The notes below the pieces were generated by a model, which saw only the letters and a list, made by a program, of their open reading frames with translations, was not told the DNA's origin and ran no database searches. From Lentisphaerota bacterium (GTDB lineage: Bacteria > Verrucomicrobiota > Kiritimatiellia > RFP12 > UBA3636): DNA of 8,786 bases. Positions 4,342 to 8,786 of the stretch are shown one piece after another. The DNA is taken from positions 1 through 8,786 of the forward strand of contig JALHHX010000087.1 of the NCBI GenBank assembly GCA_022837245.1, written 5' to 3'. The position numbers were made by a program, and so were the translations under genes. The stretch's first letter is position 1. The number at the start of each line of letters is the position of its first letter.

Positions 4342-5472
4342 ATGAAAACAGCTGGAAAACTGCTTGTCATGCTGGGGATGTGTTCGGCGGTCTTGACCGC
4401 CGGCGCCGCGAAAATCGGCGATGCCGCTCCAGAACTGAAGGCCGACAAATGGATTCAGGGCGATGCTGTGGAGATCAAGAAAGGACAGATCACGGTAGTC
4501 GAGTTTTGGGCGACGTGGTGCCCCCCATGCCGCACATCCATTCCGCATTTGAACGATTTGTATAAAAAGTACAAGGACATGGGCGTGGCGATAGTCGGCA
4601 TTTCCGACGAAAAGGAAAAAACCGTGCAAAGCTTCGTCAAGAAGATGGGCGCGGAAATGGAGTACCCAGTGGCGATCGGCACTGCGGAAACCCAAGCAGG
4701 TTACATGTCCGCCTTCAGAGTCGGGGGCATCCCCCACGCCTTCGTCGTGGACGCGGATGGCAAATTCGCATGGCAGGGCCACCCCATGGACGGTCTGGAC
4801 AAAGCCATCGAAACTGAACTCGCCAAGCTGGAGGCCAACAAGAAGGCAAATCCTGAGAAAGCCACCCTATTTGCCGCGAAAATCGGCGATGCCGCACCGG
4901 AAATAAAGGTTGGCAAATGGATACAGGGCGATGCCGTGGGGATCAAGCAAGGCCAGATAACAATCGTCGAATTCTGGGCGACGTGGTGCCCCCCGTGCCG
5001 CACTTCCATACCGCACTTGAACGGGATCTACAATAAGTACAAAGACAAGGGCGTGGCGCTGGTCGGCATTTCCAATGAAGAGGAGAAGACGGTGAAAAGC
5101 TTTGTCAAGAAAATGGGCGACCAGATGCAGTACCCCGTTGCGATCGGCACAGCCGATACGCAGTCGGGATACATGTCCGCATTCAAAGTCAGGGGCATTC
5201 CGCATGCCTTCATCGTGGGCGCGGACGGCAAATTCGCATGGCATGGCCACCCCATGGGCGGCCTCGACAAAGCCATAGAAGCCGAGCTCGTGAAGTTGGA
5301 GGCATACAAGAAGGCAAATCCTGAGAAGTATGCGAAAGATGCGGCGAAAACCGGGGCAGAGGCGGCAACCCCGCCGGAACACGAGAAAGCAAAGCCGGCG
5401 CCATCCACAAAAGCCAAACCAGCCGCGCGGCCTGCGCCCCCGGAGCAGGCCGCCGGGCCTGGCAGAGAATAA
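4342..5472 (+). CDS. Secreted double thioredoxin (two TlpA-like domains) with Ala/Pro/Lys tail
   Basis: The 376-residue protein starts MKTAGKLLVML, a signal peptide likely cleaved near TAGAA (19-23), so it acts in the periplasm or on the surface. Two TlpA/AhpC-TSA-type thioredoxin domains follow in tandem, each with WCPPC (Cys60/Cys63 and Cys216/Cys219) and a GIPHAF cis-proline loop (Pro131, Pro287). Such domains reduce or exchange disulfides in exported proteins. Domain 1 (22-173) and domain 2 (178-329) align without gaps at 468-bp spacing with 124 of 152 residues identical by hand count, so the gene arose by internal duplication. The tail (about 330-376) is rich in Ala, Pro and Lys and probably disordered. 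ATG at 4342 is chosen over an upstream TTG (4267) because GAAAGGA (4326-4332) precedes it and it begins the signal peptide. Partner and substrate are unknown. Confidence 0.88.
   Translation: MKTAGKLLVMLGMCSAVLTAGAAKIGDAAPELKADKWIQGDAVEIKKGQITVVEFWATWCPPCRTSIPHLNDLYKKYKDMGVAIVGISDEKEKTVQSFVKKMGAEMEYPVAIGTAETQAGYMSAFRVGGIPHAFVVDADGKFAWQGHPMDGLDKAIETELAKLEANKKANPEKATLFAAKIGDAAPEIKVGKWIQGDAVGIKQGQITIVEFWATWCPPCRTSIPHLNGIYNKYKDKGVALVGISNEEEKTVKSFVKKMGDQMQYPVAIGTADTQSGYMSAFKVRGIPHAFIVGADGKFAWHGHPMGGLDKAIEAELVKLEAYKKANPEKYAKDAAKTGAEAATPPEHEKAKPAPSTKAKPAARPAPPEQAAGPGRE
4405..5328 (+). repeat. 468-bp tandem intragenic duplication
   Basis: 4405-4860 and 4873-5328 align end to end at a constant offset of 468 bp with no insertions or deletions. 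They are joined by a 12-bp linker. Nucleotide identity is roughly 80% by eye, with many silent third-position changes. This indicates a duplication old enough to gather silent changes but kept under selection in both copies. Short-read assembly can collapse such repeats. Confidence 0.85.
5427..5453 (+). other. Strong hairpin inside the end of the double-thioredoxin gene
   Basis: GCGGCCTGC (5427-5435) pairs perfectly with GCAGGCCGC (5445-5453) around a 9-base loop, within the codons of the Ala/Pro-rich tail. T-rich stretches begin only about 30 bases later (5483-5487, 5496-5500), so it is not a standard terminator, though it could protect the 3' end of the message or aid factor-dependent termination. 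Confidence 0.45.
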
Positions 5473-5491
5473 ATAAAAAAACTTTTTGTAG

Positions 5492-5521
5492 TTGCTTTTT
5501 CGGCGCTGGGTGTGCTAATCT
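5492..5521 (+). promoter_or_regulatory. Promoter of the lipoprotein gene (extended -10)
   Basis: TTGCTT (5492-5497) as -35 and TAATCT (5516-5521) as -10 are 18 bases apart, and the -10 is directly preceded by TGC, an extended -10 element. Transcription would start near 5528, leaving a leader of about 60 bases before the ATG at 5590. Confidence 0.5.
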
Positions 5522-5589
5522 CCCTTTCGTTGAGACGGGACTCTCCTGAGAAGAAAAAAATTTCAGCGAAACTATCGAGGATATGACGA

Positions 5590-6084
5590 ATGCATAAAAA
5601 AATTATTCAGGTATCTATTCTGGCTGTTCTGGCAGCAACCCTCTCCGGGTGTGCTTCTAAAGGCCCACCGCCCGAAGGGAAGTTGCATGTTCGTGCGCTT
5701 ATTGACGGGCGCGACACGTTTCACATAAAAGGCGACAAAATGTGGGTCGTGCATAATTCTTATCTTGTTCCTGGAAAGTGGGCAGGTTCAGATTTGCCCG
5801 TTTACATCAACCAGGATCAGGAGTGGGAGCTGGAATGGAATGGCGATCTCAGCAATGTCGTCACTATCGAAGACCCGAAATCAGCCCTTCCGACTTCAGG
5901 CGAGTGGAATGAGGACAACATGAGTGTCAAGTTCTACACCGCAGGCTACGGAGTGCCGTCTGTTATCCAGTATCCCTCGTCCACGAACGATTACACTTTG
6001 GTCCTGGATTTTGACGATAATGAGCCTTACAGCGCACACTGGTACAGCGCTGATATCGACTGGGACGAAGAAGTAGCCAAGTAA
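5590..6084 (+). CDS. Small secreted lipoprotein with IDGRD / FDDN motifs
   Basis: The 164-residue protein begins with a lipoprotein signal peptide (MHKKIIQVSILAVLAATLSG) and lipobox LSGC (18-21). Cys21 would be lipidated, and Ala22 is compatible with outer-membrane sorting. The mature part is acidic and rich in Trp/Tyr, probably all beta. Visible motifs are LIDGRDTFHIKGDKMW (37-52), a PG at 61-62 and DYTLVLDFDDNEPYSAHWY (134-152). From memory, proteins of planctomycetes, verrucomicrobia and cyanobacteria share a pattern of IDGR(D/S), W, PG and a final YTLxVxFDDN...WY; I know no function for it. ATG at 5590 follows GAGGA (5577-5581). The gene has its own apparent promoter and terminator, so it is probably a monocistronic unit. 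It uses more AT-rich codons at its start than its neighbours. Confidence 0.85.
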   Translation: MHKKIIQVSILAVLAATLSGCASKGPPPEGKLHVRALIDGRDTFHIKGDKMWVVHNSYLVPGKWAGSDLPVYINQDQEWELEWNGDLSNVVTIEDPKSALPTSGEWNEDNMSVKFYTAGYGVPSVIQYPSSTNDYTLVLDFDDNEPYSAHWYSADIDWDEEVAK

Positions 6085-6125
6085 TATACACGCCGGTTTA
6101 GGCTATAAGCTAGTAAAATGTAAGC

Positions 6126-6170
6126 CGAACGGCCCGGCACGTTCCACCGTGCAGGGCCGTTTTGTAATTT
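6126..6170 (+). terminator. Intrinsic terminator of the lipoprotein gene
   Basis: ACGGCCC (6129-6135) pairs with GGGCCGT (6154-6160). After one G/A mismatch, GCACG (6137-6141) pairs with CGTGC (6148-6152) around a 6-base loop. TTTTGTAATTTT follows directly. The stem is long, GC-rich and U-tailed on the plus strand. Confidence 0.85.
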
Positions 6171-6182
6171 TAGATAAAAAAT

Positions 6183-8762
6183 ATGACAGGTGCGAGGAAG
6201 GCGTTGAACGGTCTTGGACTCGCCGTTGTTCTTATAGCGGCGGCAACCGTTCTGTACACGAGTTTCCTGTGGCCCGCCCCGCAATATTATTTTTCGGGCA
6301 TTCCATATACCGCATACAATTCGGACAAACAAGAGGCCAGGATGCTCGTGCAGGGCGATCACCTGCAGCTCTTGTACCACTTTAGTCTCGCGCGCGAAAT
6401 GCTTAACGGCGATGTGCCGCTTTTCCACAATATCTATGAGTTCAATTTAGGCGACGATTCCGCCCGACGCATAGTCAATCCATATTACATCCCGTATTCG
6501 CTCGCCTTCGCCGGTGCCTCGCTCCCGCTGGGCGATGCGTTCGGCTGGAACACGGCGCAGCTGCTGTCCGTCGCAGTCGGCCTTTTTTTCCTGTATTTCC
6601 TCGCCCGCAGTTTTGCCGGCCGCGATGATCCGGAAGCCGGAGTCATCGCATTCTGCGCCGCATTCATCGCCTCGTGCGCGCCATACTTGTGGGTGACACT
6701 CGCGGGCGGCAGCCCGACCGGCTATGGGATGTCGCTCGTCCCCGGAGTGGTGCTGGGCGTCGATATCGCCGTGCGCGACGGCAAAGCCCGCGGCGGTCTG
6801 CTCTCCGGCGTCATACTGCTCCTGTGCTACACCACCGATCTGCACTGTTTCTTCTTCGCCGCCATGTCGCTGCCATTCTGGTGCGTTGTCTCATGGTGCT
6901 TGTCCGAGAACTGGCCGAAAAACGGCGTGCGTGGATACCTGAAAATCTTTTTGGGCCTCCTGCCTCTGATCTTTTGCGGTGTGCTCGCTATTTTGATTGC
7001 GGCATGGCTTCGTTCCAACTATGCCACGACAAATGTGTCAAGCGGCCGCACTTTTCACGAGGTCGCTCTGAACTCACCACCTGCGGCCTCTCTTCTTGAT
7101 CCCTTTGTCCCGGGGCATTTTTCTCAGCATTTTAGCATTGGTCCTGGCATCGCTGTGGTAATAGCCGTTTGCGCCCTCGTGATTTTGGCCTTTCTTCTTC
7201 TTATGACCTTTAGCCGGTTTGACCGTGATCGCGCTTCGCCCGGCATGTGGCTCTCCGGCTTTTTGATCGCATTCGCGATCGTCGTGGTAATCGTCCTCGC
7301 CCTCGGAACCAACGGACCCAAAGGCGGCATCGCGCTGCGCGCCGCCCGCAAGCTCATACCGCCTTACTCGATGATCAGGCAACCAGTAAAAATTTTCTGT
7401 CTCCTGCCTACTCTCATCGCCGTCTTCTACGCTTTGGCTTTTCGTTGCCTGCGCCGCCGCGTCTCTCATCAGGGGACAATATCCGCGTGCTCTCTCCTGA
7501 TCTGCGGTATGGTTTTGTTCTCAAGCTCAAGCCCTATGTCCGCAGGTATTTCAATACTGCCTGAGGCAAACTCAGCATACGCTGCCGTCGTCGAAGACGC
7601 AGCCAAATCTAAAGTTGCGCCGCGCGCGCTGGTTGTTCCGATCTGGCCAGGAGATTCAGCGTGGTCTTCGCTTTACGAATACCACGCCATGCAAAATGGT
7701 CTGCGGATGCTGAACGGCTATTCGCCAGTAAAAACATCCAATTACGTGGAACAGGTTTTCCACAAGTTAGAAACCGTCGCACACGGTCAACTCGACGATT
7801 CCCAGCTTGTAGCGCTCCGTGACTTCGGAGTCACTGCGATCATATTTCACGAGGATGCCTTCCCAGAAAAGGTTGCGCCGTTCCATTCTAGCGTTGCGCT
7901 TCGGCGCCTGATAACTCATCCACGCTTGAAGTTTCTCGAGCAGGATCGCGCTGTATGGAGCTTCGCTCTGCTTTACGAACCGCGAGAATTGACACCGGAG
8001 GAGCAAAAACTTTCCGAGCCGATGTTTTACTGCCCTGCTCGATGGTATCATTTCGAGAAGGATGGGGTCGAAGGCGTTGTCCTGTCTTCAATACCTAATT
8101 CCGAGCTAGCAGCGAATGTCCGGATGCCAGGCTCGAACCTTTCAAATTGCGTCTGGTCGGTACGCGCGAAGAACGGCTCGCTTGTGTTGCGCACAGGCCC
8201 CCGCGACGCCGCGGAGCCCGGGCGCCGCGGGAAGGCCGAATTCAATGCCGGCGAGGATTGGACCTGGTTCACAGTGCCATCCGGCGATACTGGTGCCGAC
8301 ATGCGCACATGGCTAGTGGCAGAAGGCGATGCCTCCGTTTCAGATGTCTCCTTCATGAAGCCGGAATCCACTGAAATACCAGCGTCTTCCTCAGGGCGGC
8401 ACTACCTCCTGCCGGCTACGGATATGTTCCATGCCGGCTACACGAAGCGCGATGCCGGCGGCGCGTTCCACAGCGTCAATTTCGAGCCCGGCTTCGAGCC
8501 CTCAGGCGAAATCGCGTACGGCCCCAACCTCCCGCTCGCAGGCGGCCCCGGCAGGCTCTCCATAAGAGCCATAGGCAAGTGGGAGAGTGCGGACTCTTCC
8601 ACGTATCGCGTTCTGCTTGGCGGGAAGGAAGTCGTTTCGGGCGGGATAAACGAGAAACTCGAATTCGACTACGACGGCTCGTCTGTGCTTACGATCAGGA
8701 TGAACTATTCCGCCGAATCCCGGGTCTGCCTGCGGTCATTCCTGGTCTCAAGGGCGCAATGA
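6183..8762 (+). CDS. Multi-pass membrane protein, GT-C/YfhO-like glycosyltransferase with C-terminal beta domain
   Basis: The 859-residue protein has about ten or eleven membrane helices in its first 450 residues (for example 10-30, 123-142, 154-172, 220-240, 253-275, 322-342, 355-375, 403-420, 432-448). After TM1 a loop reads GDHLQLLYHFSLAREML (58-74) then GDVPLFHN (76-83), the acidic first-loop pattern of GT-C glycosyltransferases that use lipid-linked sugars. PPYSMIRQPVKIF (393-405) and LNGYSPV (510-516) recur in YfhO-like relatives. From about 455 the protein is extracytoplasmic; residues after about 610 look beta-rich and may bind carbohydrate. The role is inferred: sugar transfer to a surface glycan or protein. 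ATG at 6183 has no Shine-Dalgarno and lies 12 bases after the terminator tail. TTG at 6204 with GAGG six bases upstream is an alternative start that keeps TM1. The next gene starts 8 bases after its stop, so they likely form an operon. Confidence 0.75.
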   Translation: MTGARKALNGLGLAVVLIAAATVLYTSFLWPAPQYYFSGIPYTAYNSDKQEARMLVQGDHLQLLYHFSLAREMLNGDVPLFHNIYEFNLGDDSARRIVNPYYIPYSLAFAGASLPLGDAFGWNTAQLLSVAVGLFFLYFLARSFAGRDDPEAGVIAFCAAFIASCAPYLWVTLAGGSPTGYGMSLVPGVVLGVDIAVRDGKARGGLLSGVILLLCYTTDLHCFFFAAMSLPFWCVVSWCLSENWPKNGVRGYLKIFLGLLPLIFCGVLAILIAAWLRSNYATTNVSSGRTFHEVALNSPPAASLLDPFVPGHFSQHFSIGPGIAVVIAVCALVILAFLLLMTFSRFDRDRASPGMWLSGFLIAFAIVVVIVLALGTNGPKGGIALRAARKLIPPYSMIRQPVKIFCLLPTLIAVFYALAFRCLRRRVSHQGTISACSLLICGMVLFSSSSPMSAGISILPEANSAYAAVVEDAAKSKVAPRALVVPIWPGDSAWSSLYEYHAMQNGLRMLNGYSPVKTSNYVEQVFHKLETVAHGQLDDSQLVALRDFGVTAIIFHEDAFPEKVAPFHSSVALRRLITHPRLKFLEQDRAVWSFALLYEPRELTPEEQKLSEPMFYCPARWYHFEKDGVEGVVLSSIPNSELAANVRMPGSNLSNCVWSVRAKNGSLVLRTGPRDAAEPGRRGKAEFNAGEDWTWFTVPSGDTGADMRTWLVAEGDASVSDVSFMKPESTEIPASSSGRHYLLPATDMFHAGYTKRDAGGAFHSVNFEPGFEPSGEIAYGPNLPLAGGPGRLSIRAIGKWESADSSTYRVLLGGKEVVSGGINEKLEFDYDGSSVLTIRMNYSAESRVCLRSFLVSRAQ

Positions 8763-8770
8763 GGCGACCG

Positions 8771-8786
8771 ATGTCTTCTATCGAAA
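8771..8786 (+). CDS. Start of a further gene, cut by the window end
   Basis: ATG at 8771 follows GAGG (8761-8764) with 6-base spacing and lies 8 bases past the stop of the membrane protein gene. Only MSSIE is visible, so no function can be given. The spacing implies cotranscription with the membrane protein gene, and it may encode its partner, for example a sugar transferase that supplies the lipid-linked donor. That partner role is a guess. Confidence 0.55.

Noticed and set aside
4867..5417. Minus-strand open frames across the thioredoxin repeats
   Set aside because: They mirror the duplicated coding sequence (the same antisense words recur in both copies) and lack start signals.
5474..5487. 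Slippery A-run followed by T-run as a programmed frameshift site
   Set aside because: It lies after the TAA stop of the thioredoxin gene (5470-5472), so translating ribosomes would not reach it.

Overview
The window looks like a contig end (it opens with 17 C's) from a Gram-negative bacterium, probably of the PVC superphylum and most likely Kiritimatiellota, Lentisphaerota or Verrucomicrobiota. This placement is inferred from four things: LPS-export and type IV pilus genes, TlpA-type thioredoxins with PVC-like wording, a lipoprotein whose motif pattern I associate with planctomycete/verrucomicrobial proteins, and a long intergenic stretch built of short degenerate tandem repeats. TGA is used as a normal stop by two complete genes, so the standard bacterial code applies. 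I could not search databases, so the taxonomy is tentative.

Positions 1-1165 hold no intact gene. On the minus strand at 100-294 lies what looks like the start of a secreted protein whose signal peptide is broken by an in-frame TGA. It is joined by an ATGA overlap to the tail of an upstream reading frame (291-419), as in a decayed operon. The remainder is repeats: a 14-bp tandem pair, a nested palindrome, GC-rich alternative hairpins, hexamer, heptamer and octamer arrays, and three copies of a CACRYAGCAAGGGC motif.

From 1166 everything is on the plus strand. Three tightly spaced genes come first: a xylose-isomerase-like sugar phosphate isomerase/epimerase (1166-1951), an LptF/LptG-family LPS export permease (1980-3089) and a PilT-family pilus retraction ATPase (3115-4209). 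After a 132-bp gap with a hairpin and a possible promoter comes a secreted protein made of two near-identical TlpA-like thioredoxin domains (4342-5472). A promoter with an extended -10 then precedes a small lipoprotein (5590-6084), which ends at a strong intrinsic terminator (about 6126-6170).

Only 12 bases past the end of the terminator's T-rich tail starts an 859-residue multi-pass membrane protein resembling GT-C/YfhO-type glycosyltransferases (6183-8762). It has a large C-terminal beta-rich part and is followed at 8771 by the first codons of another gene. Most products act at the cell envelope: LPS export, pilus retraction, periplasmic disulfide chemistry, a lipoprotein and probable surface glycan transfer. 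Apart from proximity, nothing shows that they form one pathway. I see no defence system, CRISPR, integrase, tRNA or rRNA.
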